DNA of 64,000 nt from Desulfopila sp. IMCC35008 (GTDB lineage Bacteria > Desulfobacterota > Desulfobulbia > Desulfobulbales > Desulfocapsaceae). Made by a program: the position numbers and the translations under genes. This document shows positions 16,738 to 26,594 of the stretch, in pieces; position 1 is the first letter of the stretch; each line of letters opens with the position of its first letter. Below the pieces are notes generated by a model, which saw nothing but the letters and a program-made list of their open reading frames with translations, was not told the DNA's origin and ran no database searches. The stretch covers positions 3,560,501-3,624,500 of the forward strand of contig NZ_CP050700.1 of assembly GCF_010646885.2 (NCBI RefSeq). The letters are read 5' to 3'.

Positions 16738-17304
16738 ATGAAAGTACTCACATTTCAGGGCGGCGCCCGCAAAAATGGCAACACCGCAACAATTCTGGGC
16801 TGGATCGAAAAGGAGCTGACAGGTGCAGGACATGATGTCCAGTCCGTGACCCTGCAGGACAAAAACATCAAAGGCTGCCTGGCCTGCATGAAATGCAAGG
16901 ACAAGCCGGAGGCTGTCGGTTGCATCCAGCAGGACGATGCGGGTGAACTACTGGAGTCCATGGTTAACGCAGATCTGGTACTCTTTACATCTCCCCTCTA
17001 TTTCTGGGGACTGGCGGGACCGTTAAAATCTTTTATCGACAGGACCTACAGCCTCTACGTGGACTATCACAAACCTGGTCATGCCTCGCTGGTTGAAGGA
17101 CAACGACAGGCACTGCTGGTAACAGGGGCAGGTCCTTACGACAATAATGCAGAACCTGTATTTACCGCCTTCAGTCGTCTGCAAAAACCACATATGGCGA
17201 TTCACGCCGGTGATCTTTTTATAGGCAGTTGTACCACACCCGATCAACTTGGAGATGACATAAAGAAACAGGCCATCGAATTTGCCAGGAAGATTGTCGG
17301 GTAA
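16738..17304 (+). CDS. NADPH-dependent FMN reductase/flavodoxin-like protein
   Basis: A 188-residue flavodoxin-fold protein. F-Q-G-G-A-R-K-N-G-N-T is the FMN phosphate loop, and S-P-L-Y-F-W-G-L-A-G-P-L-K-S-F-I-D-R is the typical second FMN contact. C-L-A-C-M-K-C-K near residue 43 is the cysteine motif of iron-sulfur flavoprotein-like members and could bind a cluster. ATG 16738 follows ACAGGACTAC; earlier in-frame starts add a non-conserved tail. Likely a cytoplasmic redox protein. Confidence 0.85.
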   Translation: MKVLTFQGGARKNGNTATILGWIEKELTGAGHDVQSVTLQDKNIKGCLACMKCKDKPEAVGCIQQDDAGELLESMVNADLVLFTSPLYFWGLAGPLKSFIDRTYSLYVDYHKPGHASLVEGQRQALLVTGAGPYDNNAEPVFTAFSRLQKPHMAIHAGDLFIGSCTTPDQLGDDIKKQAIEFARKIVG

Positions 17305-17343
17305 TACTATTTCCACTCGTAAAGCAAAGGAAGAGCAACCATC

Positions 17344-17733
17344 ATGACAGACACAAACCCTTACGAAGCACCGGCAGCACCCCTTGGAGATCCTGCTCAC
17401 GATGCAGAGGAGACCGAAAAGGTCAAAAAAGGACAGAAACTGGTAATTTACGCGATCCTCATCAACATATCCGCCTATCTCGTACAGGCGGCAATAGGCC
17501 AGGTTGCCGTGCTAGTCAACATCGTGTCAATAATCGTGGCACTTGTAGGCTTGTACTATCTAGCTAAAGGGCTGGGCATGAGTATCCTGACGAAGATATT
17601 TGTGCTGATCCTCCTGTTTATTCCCCTGCTCAATATCCTTACGATGCTCGTACTGAATTCAAAGGCGACGGCAAAACTGAGAGCCGCCGGATATAAGGTG
17701 GGATTGCTCGGAGCCTCAAAAAAGGCGTCCTGA
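17344..17733 (+). CDS. Small membrane protein, unknown
   Basis: A 129-residue protein with a polar N-terminus (N-P-Y-E-A-P-A-A-P, a common start of uncharacterised membrane proteins) and three hydrophobic segments at about 37-53, 56-75 and 82-105. GGAAGAG precedes the ATG. It follows the flavodoxin-like gene by 39 bases on the same strand. Function unknown. Confidence 0.7.
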   Translation: MTDTNPYEAPAAPLGDPAHDAEETEKVKKGQKLVIYAILINISAYLVQAAIGQVAVLVNIVSIIVALVGLYYLAKGLGMSILTKIFVLILLFIPLLNILTMLVLNSKATAKLRAAGYKVGLLGASKKAS

Positions 17734-17748
17734 TACCATTCGCAAAAG

Positions 17749-17798
17749 TTCCTCATAAACAGAGCGCTCCATCATCCTGCCGAGATGTTTATGAGGAA
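17749..17798. repeat. 12-bp inverted repeat between convergent genes
   Basis: TTCCTCATAAAC (17749-17760) and GTTTATGAGGAA (17787-17798) are perfect complements separated by 26 bases. It lies between two convergent genes, so a bidirectional terminator is possible, though there is no clear T-run. An operator or recombination site cannot be excluded. Confidence 0.55.
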
Positions 17799-17804
17799 TT
17801 CAGG

Positions 17805-18062
17805 TTACAACCCAATCATCGGGTCAAGTTCTCCTTTGCGATCCAACTCGTAAAGATCATCGCAGCCACCGACATGATTTTCATCGATGAAGATCTGCGG
17901 TACCGTTCGTACCCCGTTGGCCTTCTTCACCAGGGCGACACGGGCTTCGTCATCATCGGTCACATTTATCTCTTTGTACTCTACGCCCTTACGGTCGAGA
18001 AGTGCCTTAGCCTTCACACAGTAAGGACAACGATCGCTGGAATATACTTCGATAGTTGCCAT
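17805..18062 (-). CDS. grxC: Glutaredoxin 3-type protein
   Basis: An 85-residue thioredoxin-fold protein with the dithiol site C12-P-Y-C15, the cis-proline motif T-V-P-Q-I-F-I and the glutathione-binding G-G-C-D-D-L, all standard for GrxC. Reduces protein disulfides or mixed disulfides. Length matches the family. It is a single gene; the upstream 200 bases are AT-rich. Confidence 0.93.
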   Translation of the reverse strand: MATIEVYSSDRCPYCVKAKALLDRKGVEYKEINVTDDDEARVALVKKANGVRTVPQIFIDENHVGGCDDLYELDRKGELDPMIGL

Positions 18063-18267
18063 TCGTATCTACCTTCGCTGGATGTGATGGGCTCGCCTTG
18101 CAGGAAAACCCGGAAAAATTACAGAGAAAAGAATAAGTAATGTAAAGAAAAAATAAAGAATGATTCAGGAAGAAACGGAATTATCGACACTCATCCCGAG
18201 TAATTTCATGATGATAAAGGTAAATCTGTTTTGCATTGACACACCCTTTAAACAGGGATAAAGTTGC

Positions 18268-18285
18268 GGAGTGAATGCTCACTCC
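18268..18285. promoter_or_regulatory. TetR-type operator palindrome
   Basis: GGAGTGA (18268-18274) and TCACTCC (18279-18285) are perfect inverted arms around ATGC, giving an 18-bp site with the core TGAATGCTCA typical of TetR/AcrR operators. It lies 24 bases before the repressor ATG, where binding would block its own operon. Confidence 0.7.
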
Positions 18286-18308
18286 GAACCCTGAGAAGAA
18301 GATCATGT

Positions 18309-18962
18309 ATGAACACACCAGAACAGGAATGCCCCCCAAAAAAACTTAACATCCTTAAAGCCACCATAACCCTTATTGCCGAAAAGGGGTATGACGGGAC
18401 GACAACGGCCCGGATCGCAAAAAGAGCTGGCGTCGGTGAAGGTACCATATACAGGTATTTCAGGAATAAGTCTGAAATTATCGACCATGCTGCGGAGTAC
18501 GTATCTACAGTCACCTTTCGCCCAATTCGTGAGAATTATGATCCTAATAGTGAAGTGCACAGCCAATACATACGATTCTGTTGTGATTTTCTCTCAACAG
18601 GCGCAACCAACCTCGTTCACTACCGATTCATAGAACAGTATATCAACTCACCTGCCGGCATTGAATATCGGCTAAATATATTAGATGAACTGAAAATAAA
18701 CCCAGGTATAAAACCACACCTCTATCCTCTTAACAGGATACTTAATCAGGCCATTGAACAAAATCTGCTCAAGGACTTGCCATTCGAGGTATTGGTAGGT
18801 CTTACCATGGGAACACTATCATTTATGCTCAAACATTCCGGACAGGGATTTTTTAAATTGAACAAACCACTTATTGCAGAAATTGCAGATTCCTGCTGGA
18901 ATGCCATCTCCGGCTCAGAAAGACAGAAGTCAAACATCGAACAACGGATCAAGCCAGAATGA
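18309..18962 (+). CDS. TetR/AcrR-family repressor
   Basis: A 217-residue repressor. The N-terminal DNA-binding domain is clear: I-L-K-A-T-I-T-L-I-A-E-K-G-Y-D-G-T-T-T-A then the recognition helix region A-G-V-G-E-G-T-I-Y-R-Y-F. The C-terminal domain (about 60-217) is the variable ligand pocket. ATG 18309 is chosen over GTG-type starts upstream since the operator overlaps that region. Its stop overlaps the membrane-fusion gene (ATGA at 18959). It probably controls the efflux genes and itself. Confidence 0.9.
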   Translation: MNTPEQECPPKKLNILKATITLIAEKGYDGTTTARIAKRAGVGEGTIYRYFRNKSEIIDHAAEYVSTVTFRPIRENYDPNSEVHSQYIRFCCDFLSTGATNLVHYRFIEQYINSPAGIEYRLNILDELKINPGIKPHLYPLNRILNQAIEQNLLKDLPFEVLVGLTMGTLSFMLKHSGQGFFKLNKPLIAEIADSCWNAISGSERQKSNIEQRIKPE

Positions 18963-20314
18963 AAATTTCAAAAAAAATCCTCTTTTTCCTGCCGGTAGCT
19001 GCAGGACTCGTACTCCTGTTTCTGATGGTCAGCAACAAAAAAGCACCGGTTCGGCAAGAGCTGACAGAAAAAAAGAGGAGTGTCAGCGTGGTCGAAGTAA
19101 AGGCCAGGACCGTCATCCCCCGTGTAACAGGTTACGGCTATGTTAAGCCGACAGAAACCTGGCAGGCGATACCTGAAGTCAGCGGCAGAATCATTCAGAT
19201 ACATCCGGAACTAAAAAGAGGAGCTTTCATCTCTAAGGGTGACCTGCTGGTAAGGATAGACCCTCAAACCTATGGACTGGCGGAGAGCCGTGGTGCCGCC
19301 AGCGTGATGAGTGTAGAGGCCCGCCTGATTGAGCTTGAACAACAGCGCATAAATAATGAAAAACTGCTGGAAATCGAGCAACAGGCCTTAAGACTCTTCC
19401 GGCAGGAAATGGAACGAAAGCGAAACCTCTACGACAAGGGATATATTTCAGCCTCAGATCTGGAGCTCGAAGAAAAGAACATGCTGGCCCAGGAGGCCAG
19501 CGTTAACAGTCTGCTCAATACTCTTAAACTCATTCCGGCCCAGGAAAAAGCATTACTGGCAGAGAAGGAGTCAGGGGTGTCAAATCTGAGTGAGCGACGT
19601 CTTGATATCGAAAAAACCATCATCCGGGCACCCTTTGACTGTCGGATTGCGGAAGTGAATATAGAGCTGGACCAGTTCGCACCGGCAGGTACCCAACTGA
19701 TTGAAGCAATATCCATCTCGGCAGTCGAAATACCGGTTCAACTTTCTCCCAGTGCTTTTGCAGGTTTGCTTTCCACCTCACCCCAGGAACTTTTACCTGT
19801 TTTTCAACAGTCACCGAGTATGGACAAAATAAGAGAAGTTATTGGTATTTCGGCAAAGGTCAGCATCCCCCTCTTTAACAAGACTGTTGAGTGGGATGGT
19901 ACATTTATGCGAACAGCAGAATCAATCGATATGTCAACCGGCACCATTGCAGTCTACGTGTCAGTTCAAAACCCCTATGACCAGGTGAAACCTGGTGAAC
20001 GGCCGCCCCTGGTTCCAAATATGTATACCCAGGTCGAGCTGAAGGGTCGGGCGCGTACCAATCGTTTTATTGTGCCCGTCCAGGCCATCCATAACGGAAC
20101 TGTCTATACCGTCGATGCAGATAGCAGGCTCAAAAGCCTGCCTGTTGAAGTCGAGATGGTGATGGGCAACCTCGCCATTATCAAGGAGGGCTTTATGGGC
20201 AATGCAACCGTTATAACTACAGACCTGATCCCGGCAGTCGAGGGAATGCTCCTTGCCCCGCAGATCGACGAGGAACTCACTGCAGAAATAGACGCACTCG
20301 ATGACGAGATATAA
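18959..20314 (+). CDS. RND efflux membrane-fusion protein
   Basis: A 451-residue periplasmic adaptor with an N-terminal membrane anchor (residues 6-23), a lipoyl/barrel-sandwich strand V-I-P-R-V-T-G-Y-G-Y-V and V-S-G-R-I-I-Q-I-H-P-E-L-K-R-G, a long coiled-coil hairpin (about 110-205, E/L/Q rich) and a second lipoyl half at I-R-A-P-F-D-C-R-I-A-E-V. It links the inner membrane pump to an outer membrane channel. No TolC-like gene is in this operon, so the channel must be elsewhere. The pump gene begins 15 bases downstream. Confidence 0.92.
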   Translation: MKISKKILFFLPVAAGLVLLFLMVSNKKAPVRQELTEKKRSVSVVEVKARTVIPRVTGYGYVKPTETWQAIPEVSGRIIQIHPELKRGAFISKGDLLVRIDPQTYGLAESRGAASVMSVEARLIELEQQRINNEKLLEIEQQALRLFRQEMERKRNLYDKGYISASDLELEEKNMLAQEASVNSLLNTLKLIPAQEKALLAEKESGVSNLSERRLDIEKTIIRAPFDCRIAEVNIELDQFAPAGTQLIEAISISAVEIPVQLSPSAFAGLLSTSPQELLPVFQQSPSMDKIREVIGISAKVSIPLFNKTVEWDGTFMRTAESIDMSTGTIAVYVSVQNPYDQVKPGERPPLVPNMYTQVELKGRARTNRFIVPVQAIHNGTVYTVDADSRLKSLPVEVEMVMGNLAIIKEGFMGNATVITTDLIPAVEGMLLAPQIDEELTAEIDALDDEI

Positions 20315-20329
20315 GGGTGGATCGATAGA

Positions 20330-23300
20330 ATGCAAAAAATACAACAGATAATCGGTCCCCTGACCAGCCATCCGACAGCGGCAAACCTGCTGATGGTGCT
20401 CTTTCTCCTGCTCGGAATCATGGTAGCCGGCGATATCAGACGGGAAACATTTCCCGATTTTGCCTCTACCGAAGTATCGGTCACGGCCATCTACCCAGGG
20501 GCGAACGCTGAAGATGTGGAATCATCGGTAAGCGAAAGGATCGAAGAGGCCGTCGAGGGTATTGCCAACCTCTTGAAGGTCACCTCACGATCATCCGAAG
20601 GCAAGGCAACCGTCACTCTTGAAATGCAGGACGGTGCAGATCCGACTGAATTCCTTAACGATATCAAAACCGAGGTTGAATCGATCTCGAATTTTCCGGC
20701 CCAGGTTGAAGACGTTCTCGTCAAAAGACTGAACCGCAGCGACCAGGTTCTTTCTATTGCCGTGACCGGCCCGATGAGCGAATCACACCTGAAGATATAC
20801 AGCGAACAACTTAAAAACCGCATCAAACAATTGTCCCTGGTATCCCAAGTGGACATCCAGGGATTTTCAGAACACCAGCTCCTTGTCGAAATTCCCTTTT
20901 ACAACCTGATGAAGCTTGGAGTTTCAATCACCGATATCCAGGAGATCCTCAGCAACCAGTCACTTGATCTGCCATCGGGCACGCTTGAAACATCGCATAC
21001 CGACTATATTATCCGCTTTACAGAAGAGCGTAAGACGATAAAGGAGCTTGGCGACATCGTCATTCTCTCCAATAGCCTTGGCAGCGAAGTGACCCTTAAG
21101 GATATTGCTCAGATAAGCGACCGGTTTGAGGACCGGGAGAACAACATCCGGTTCAACGGCCAACGGGCAGCACTGCTGCAGATCAACAAGAACAAGTCGG
21201 AAGATGCCCTGGACATTATGGACCAGCTGCATCTTTTTCTGGAGCAGGAGAGTAAAACAGCGCCTCCGGGTGTCCAGCTGACCATTACCCAGAACATCTC
21301 GAAAATTGTCAGGGACAGGCTTGATATGCTTACCATAAACGGCATTGAGGGACTGTTATTGGTCTTTTTGACTCTCTGGCTCTTTTTTAACTTCAGGATG
21401 TCGTTCTGGGTCACCATGGGCCTGCCTGTTTCTTTCTGTATGACCTTTTTCCTCATGAAACAGATCGGCTTCTCTTTTAATATGCTGAGCATGGTTGGTC
21501 TCCTCATAGCCATCGGTATCCTGATGGATGATGCCATCGTCATCGCCGAGAACGTTGCCGCCCACCTTGAAAAAGGCAAGAATTCCATGCAGGCAACCAT
21601 CGATGGGGTCTCCGAAGTTGCCATGGGCGTGCTGTCATCATTTCTTACAACACTCTTTGTTTTCGGCTCCTTAGCACTGTCAATGCAGGGGGATATAGGG
21701 AAAGTCCTTTATGCCATCCCAGTAGTCCTCATTCTGACGTTAACGGTAAGCATTGTGGAGGCCTTCGGTATTCTTCCCAACCATCTCGCCCACTCCCTGC
21801 ATGGCTATGATCCGCAAAAAAAATCGAACGTGAGGATACGTTTTGACCGCTTCATCGACCGTATCCGTGAGAAGGTGCTTGGCAGATGTGTCGATCTGGC
21901 GGTGGCTCATCGCTACCTCTTTCTCGGTGGTGTCCTCTTTCTTTTTCTGGGCTCCCTGTCGATGGTTGCAGGCGGCTTCTTAAAGTTCAAGCCGTTTCCG
22001 GATATCGAAGGCGACGTGCTGCAAGCCAGAATATTACTGCCGCAGGGAACCCCACTTCAAAGGACGGAACAGGTTGTTGATCGCGTGGTCACCGCAATAC
22101 AAAGAATCGACAGTGAAGAAACCCCGAAACAGGACCGGAACCAATCCCTGGTCGAAAATATCTCTATAATGTACAACACCAACGCCGATGCCGGTGAGGC
22201 TGGCCCACACGTGGCCACGGTCTCTGTCGATTTGCTCAATGCAGAGACCCGCACCACCCACCTCGCTGCAATCACCAGTCAATGGCGGGACTATGTTGGA
22301 GAAATACCGGATATCATCAGCATCAACTTCAAGGAGCCGAGCATCGGCCCAGGTGGATTGCCCATAGAGATAAACCTCAAGGGGAACGACCTGAATCGGC
22401 TGAAACAGGCCTCAACCAGTTTGCTCGGCTGGCTGGGCGGCTATGAAGGTGTCGTCGACCTCGATGACAACCTGCGTCCAGGGAAACCCGAATTCAGAAT
22501 TCGCATGAACAAGGGTGCCCACGCCATGGGTTTTACAGCAAAGTCCATTGCCGGTCAGTTGCGAAGCGCCTTTTACGGCAGTGTCGCAAGCGAGATACAA
22601 TATCGGGGTGAATCTTATGAGGTCATGGTAAAAATTGCCGAAGAGGACATGAAACACATCACCGACCTGTCATCCTTTCACCTCATAAGCCCCAAAGGTG
22701 ACAGGGTGCCGTTACAGTCGGTGGCCTCTGTCAAGCAGGGTCGTGGCTTTGCGGCCATTACCCGTATCGATTCTCTCAGAACGGTGACGATAACCGGTGA
22801 TGTAGATACCCGCCTGGCCAATGGCAATGAGATTATCAAGGACACCCGGAAGAACTTCCTGCCGGGTTTCCTTGAGAGGTTTCCGGAAATAAAAGTGAGT
22901 TTTGCAGGTGAAGCTGAGGAAGGCAGCACCTCTATGCAGGGGATGATCAAGGCCTTTCTCATGGGTATTTTTGGCGTCTTTATCATACTCAGTATACAGT
23001 TTCGCAGCTATTTTGAACCAATAGTCGTTATGATACTCATTCCCATGGCACTTATCGGGGTTATCTGGGGACACCTCCTTATGGGATTGGACATGAGCAT
23101 GCCAAGTATTATGGGATTCATTTCCCTGGCCGGTATCGTGGTAAACGACTCCATCCTGCTGGTTACCTTCATTCGCAACCACATGGACAGGGGGATCACA
23201 ACAAGCCTGGCTGCAGCCAGTGCAAGTCGCGACAGGTTCAGGGCTGTTCTGTTAACGTCGCTTACCACCATCATGGGGCTGTTACCCCTGCTGGCGGAGC

Positions 23301-23458
23301 GCAGCATGCAGGCACAGATCCTTAAGCCACTTGCCTGCTCCATTGTCTTTGGCCTCTTGATGACAACCATACTGGTACTGCTCGTTATACCTGCACTCTA
23401 TTCTGTATTCGATGACTTTAACCTGTTGCGCACACATCACACCCCGGAGAGGTCATGA
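20330..23458 (+). CDS. RND-family inner membrane efflux pump
   Basis: A 1042-residue resistance-nodulation-division transporter. It has the twofold layout of one transmembrane helix, a large periplasmic domain and a six-helix bundle, repeated. Diagnostic motifs are R-R-E-T-F-P-D-F near the start, P-G-A-N-A-E-D-V-E, and G-I-L-M-D-D-A-I-V-I-A-E-N in helix 4, whose Asp pair carries protons. Substrate cannot be told; the TetR control suggests toxic hydrophobic compounds. Frame is intact. Its stop overlaps the following gene by 4 bases. Confidence 0.95.
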   Translation: MQKIQQIIGPLTSHPTAANLLMVLFLLLGIMVAGDIRRETFPDFASTEVSVTAIYPGANAEDVESSVSERIEEAVEGIANLLKVTSRSSEGKATVTLEMQDGADPTEFLNDIKTEVESISNFPAQVEDVLVKRLNRSDQVLSIAVTGPMSESHLKIYSEQLKNRIKQLSLVSQVDIQGFSEHQLLVEIPFYNLMKLGVSITDIQEILSNQSLDLPSGTLETSHTDYIIRFTEERKTIKELGDIVILSNSLGSEVTLKDIAQISDRFEDRENNIRFNGQRAALLQINKNKSEDALDIMDQLHLFLEQESKTAPPGVQLTITQNISKIVRDRLDMLTINGIEGLLLVFLTLWLFFNFRMSFWVTMGLPVSFCMTFFLMKQIGFSFNMLSMVGLLIAIGILMDDAIVIAENVAAHLEKGKNSMQATIDGVSEVAMGVLSSFLTTLFVFGSLALSMQGDIGKVLYAIPVVLILTLTVSIVEAFGILPNHLAHSLHGYDPQKKSNVRIRFDRFIDRIREKVLGRCVDLAVAHRYLFLGGVLFLFLGSLSMVAGGFLKFKPFPDIEGDVLQARILLPQGTPLQRTEQVVDRVVTAIQRIDSEETPKQDRNQSLVENISIMYNTNADAGEAGPHVATVSVDLLNAETRTTHLAAITSQWRDYVGEIPDIISINFKEPSIGPGGLPIEINLKGNDLNRLKQASTSLLGWLGGYEGVVDLDDNLRPGKPEFRIRMNKGAHAMGFTAKSIAGQLRSAFYGSVASEIQYRGESYEVMVKIAEEDMKHITDLSSFHLISPKGDRVPLQSVASVKQGRGFAAITRIDSLRTVTITGDVDTRLANGNEIIKDTRKNFLPGFLERFPEIKVSFAGEAEEGSTSMQGMIKAFLMGIFGVFIILSIQFRSYFEPIVVMILIPMALIGVIWGHLLMGLDMSMPSIMGFISLAGIVVNDSILLVTFIRNHMDRGITTSLAAASASRDRFRAVLLTSLTTIMGLLPLLAERSMQAQILKPLACSIVFGLLMTTILVLLVIPALYSVFDDFNLLRTHHTPERS

Positions 23459-23928
23459 TAACACCCTACTTTCTTCACGGTCTGGAATCATCAGGAAAAG
23501 GTACCAAGGGTACCTTCCTGAAAAAAAACTACCCAGTTATTATCTGCCCTGATTTTTCAGGCCCACTTCAGAAACGTCTCGATCAGTTTGAACAGCTCTG
23601 TAAAGGCCAGAACAATCTCTTACTGATCGGCTCCAGCTACGGAGGGCTGATGGGAACATGTTTTGCGATAAGCCAACCGGAGCGGGTACACCGCCTTGTA
23701 CTGCTTGCACCGGCATTAAACTTTGAAGGATATAAACCACCCCGGACAAAAGTGGTGGTCCCCACCATCCTGATTCTCGCGAAACATGATACTATCTGTC
23801 CTCCTGACAGGGTCCTTCCTCTCGCCCAAAAAACATTTTCACACCTGGAGGTCACTGTAGCCAACGACGACCACATGTTGCACAACACTTTCCGTGAAAT
23901 CGACTGGGACCCTCTTTTCAAAACTTGA
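23455..23928 (+). CDS. YqiA-like alpha/beta esterase
   Basis: A 157-residue short alpha/beta hydrolase. F-L-H-G-L-E-S-S-G-K-G-T-K begins the fold, the nucleophile elbow is G-S-S-Y-G-G, the acid lies in A-K-H-D-T-I-C-P-P and the histidine in D-D-H-M-L-H. The size and order match YqiA/UPF0227-type esterases. It is translationally coupled to the RND pump gene, an unusual partner whose purpose is unclear. Confidence 0.85.
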   Translation: MITPYFLHGLESSGKGTKGTFLKKNYPVIICPDFSGPLQKRLDQFEQLCKGQNNLLLIGSSYGGLMGTCFAISQPERVHRLVLLAPALNFEGYKPPRTKVVVPTILILAKHDTICPPDRVLPLAQKTFSHLEVTVANDDHMLHNTFREIDWDPLFKT

Positions 23929-24313
23929 GAACGAGCAACCTCTATCCTCAGTCTTACTTACCCTCTTATATCTTTTCCGACCAGATATCGCAAAAAGTGG
24001 GCCGAAGAGTGTAGCCATTCCAAACAGCGCCGCTCATGGGCAGAATGTGTACATACCTGTGCAGAGAGCTTGAGACTCAAAACAAACCTCATTTCCAGTT
24101 TCCTCGGTAAAACGCACTAACCATCTAAATATCCACAGAATATCTTGAATAGATTTCATGTTAATGTAATCATATGACCTGAAAAGGTGTTTGTAAGACG
24201 AACCCGTCTTTAACGTCTCAGTTCTGTAAGGTTTCGTGTCAATGGCGACTGAGCGCTCGGTAGGTTTGCTATGTATTCAGTTTACATTTCAACAAGCTAA
24301 AGGGAGAGATTTT
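23929..24313 (+). other. Leader of the acyl-CoA ligase gene
   Basis: No gene seen in 385 bases. A small hairpin AAGACG-AACC-CGTCTT is at about 24196-24211 with flanking Ts and could be a weak terminator or attenuator. AGGGAGAG (24301-24308) is a strong ribosome-binding site for ATG 24314. Confidence 0.35.
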
Positions 24314-25917
24314 ATGCAGCTATCAACTGTTAACAAGAGCATCCTGACCCCGGTAGAATTCTTGACCAGGAGCGCATTCGTTTATCCGGACAAGACAGCC
24401 GTCGTCTATAAAGATAATCGATTCACCTACAAAATATTTGCTGAAAGGGTTTACCGTCTTGCCAACGCCTTAAAAGAAAAAGGTGTCGGCAAGGGGGATA
24501 AGGTTGCATTCATCTGCCCCAACATACCACCAATGCTGGAAGCTCATTATGGTGTACCGATAATTGGCGCCGCTCTGGTCAGCGTAAATATCAGGCTTTC
24601 TTCCGCTGAAATTTCCTATATTATCGACCACTCGGACGCAAAAGTAGTAGTTGTCGACAGTGAATTTGCACCTCTCTTGAAACCAGAAGAGTTGCACAAG
24701 GTAGAAACGATAGTAACGGTTTGTGATATAGATGATAACATTACCATAGATGGCAGTCTTGAGTACGAAGCCTTTTTAGCTGCCGCCTCGCCCGAAGCTC
24801 CGCCAACGGAGATCGACTCTGAAGACCAGCTGCTTGCAATTAATTACACCAGCGGTACAACCGGCAGACCCAAAGGGGTTATGTATCATCACCGGGGCGC
24901 ATACCTGAACGCAATAGGCGAGATTCTGGAAGCGGGAGTAACAGCCTCTTCTGCGTACTTATGGACACTCCCATGTTCCATTGCAACGGCTGGTGCTTCA
25001 CCTGGGGGATTACAGCCGCAGGAGCCACCCACGTCTGTCTTCGGGCCGTAGTCGCGGAGGACATATATAAGCTCATCGAACAGGAACAGGTTACCCACCT
25101 TTGTGCGGCACCAACTATTCTTATTATCATGTCGACCTGGCCGGGCGCCGACAAGGTAAAGATGAGCAATAAGCTGAAAATAATGACAGCCGGAGCTCCC
25201 CCTGCACCAACCATAATTCGCAACATGGAAAAAATAGGTGCTGAAATCACCCACACATATGGCTTAACGGAAGTATATGGACCTCACAGCGTTTGTGCCT
25301 GGCAACCGACCTGGGAAAACCTGAGTGAAGCGGAAATGGCAAAGGTTAAATCCCGGCAAGGTGTTCCCTATATTGTCACCCATTATATGGATGTGGTTGA
25401 CCCTGCCACCATAGAGCCGGTCCCTCGCGACGGCCAGACCATTGGAGAAATCGTCATGCGTGGCAACAATGTAATGACAGGTTACTATAAGGATCCTGAA
25501 GCTACTGAAACCGCCTTTGCGGGTGGCTGGTTTCACAGTGGCAATCTTGCGGTTATGCATCCGGACGGATACGTCCAGATTATGGATCGGAAAAAAGATA
25601 TCATCATCAGCGGTGGTGAAAACATATCGACAGTAGAAGTGGAAAATGTCATCTACGGTCATCCCGATGTCCAGGAAGTAGCCGTCATTCCGTTGCCGGA
25701 TGAGAGATGGGGCGAAGTTCCCAAAGCATTTGTTGTGCCTAAGCCCGGAACGACTCCTTCAGCAGAGGATATTATTGAATTCACCAAGAATAACCTCGCA
25801 AGATTCAAGGCTCCGAAGTTTGTCGAGTTCCGTGAATTGCCCAAAACTGCTACCGGCAAAATACAAAAATTCAAGTTGCGGGAAAAAGAGTGGGAGGGAA
25901 AGAAACGTGTGAATTGA
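24314..25917 (+). pseudogene. Acyl-CoA synthetase (AMP-forming), single frameshift
   Basis: An AMP-dependent acyl-CoA ligase of about 534 residues, related to medium-chain fatty acid and DMSP-type ligases, split by one missing base. The first frame (24314 to about 24970) carries the AMP-binding loop Y-T-S-G-T-T-G-R-P-K-G and ends at W-T-L-P. The second, from about 24973, resumes exactly at M-F-H-C-N-G-W and continues with T-Y-G-L-T-E, Y-x-K-D-P-E and C-terminal P-K-T-A-T-G-K with the catalytic Lys. Restoring one C in the run at 24970-24972 joins the frames. It is a recent pseudogene or a sequencing error. Confidence 0.85.
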
Positions 25918-25963
25918 AATGCCCCCCCTCTCTCTTTTTTTACAAAAGAAAGAAAAGAGGGGG

Positions 25964-25994
25964 TTGACTTCGTTTTTCTGGTTTGGTATATAAT
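25964..25994 (+). promoter_or_regulatory. Sigma-70 promoter of tRNA-Gly
   Basis: TTGACT at 25964-25969 and TATAAT at 25989-25994 (19-base spacing; 17 if TATATA at 25987 is used) lie 22 bases before the tRNA. A CCCCCTC/GAGGGGG hairpin ending at 25963 just upstream probably ends the preceding transcript. Confidence 0.75.
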
Positions 25995-26015
25995 CGCTCC
26001 CAGCAACGAAAAAGC

Positions 26016-26090
<75 letters not shown>

Positions 26091-26099
26091 TATAGAAAA

Positions 26100-26128
26100 G
26101 GGCAATCAGTAATGATTGCCCTTTTTTT
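26100..26128 (+). terminator. Rho-independent terminator of tRNA-Gly
   Basis: GGGCAATCA and TGATTGCCC form a perfect 9-bp stem with a 4-base loop GTAA, followed by seven Ts. It begins 10 bases after the tRNA end. Confidence 0.95.
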
Positions 26129-26135
26129 ATTTCTG

Positions 26136-26594
26136 ATGCCTGTAGCGCGTCGTGATGGTCAACGAGAAACAGACGCTCCTAAGATGCTAAAGATGTTTGA
26201 AGGTACCCCGGCCAAGGTTTTGTTGATCCACAACGATATGACCTTGGAGCAGCGGCATGAAATCGGCAATGAGCGCGAGCAGATGAGCCACTGGATAGGC
26301 ACTGCGACAACGGATGAGGAGCGTGGCACCTACCGTATGATGGAAGAGTTGTATCGCCAACTCGGGCCCCGTGAGCCACAGGTGGCCGGTATTACAGGCG
26401 TTCGAGGTACTCCGGTTTCGCTGGAGCGCGCACAGGGGGTCAATGACTACATGGAGTTAAGCGGAAAAGGGCAGCAGCTTCAACTGGCGTTCAGCAACTG
26501 GGGGGCTGCCGATGCCGAGAGTAAAGCAAATGTCATGTTTTTGATTATGGCCTTAGTCTATAAACATGAGACTCCCGTCAAAAAGACACGCTAA
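26136..26594 (+). CDS. Hypothetical protein beside tRNA-Gly
   Basis: A 152-residue soluble protein, methionine- and glutamate-rich, with helical character (T-L-E-Q-R-H-E-I-G-N-E-R-E-Q-M and Y-R-M-M-E-E-L-Y). I do not recognise it. The first usable ATG (26136) lies only 7 bases after the terminator T-run with no ribosome-binding site; ATG 26184 is an alternative. The frame stays open back through the tRNA, so the 5' end may be lost, as in a tRNA-adjacent integration. Function unknown. Confidence 0.45.
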   Translation: MPVARRDGQRETDAPKMLKMFEGTPAKVLLIHNDMTLEQRHEIGNEREQMSHWIGTATTDEERGTYRMMEELYRQLGPREPQVAGITGVRGTPVSLERAQGVNDYMELSGKGQQLQLAFSNWGAADAESKANVMFLIMALVYKHETPVKKTR

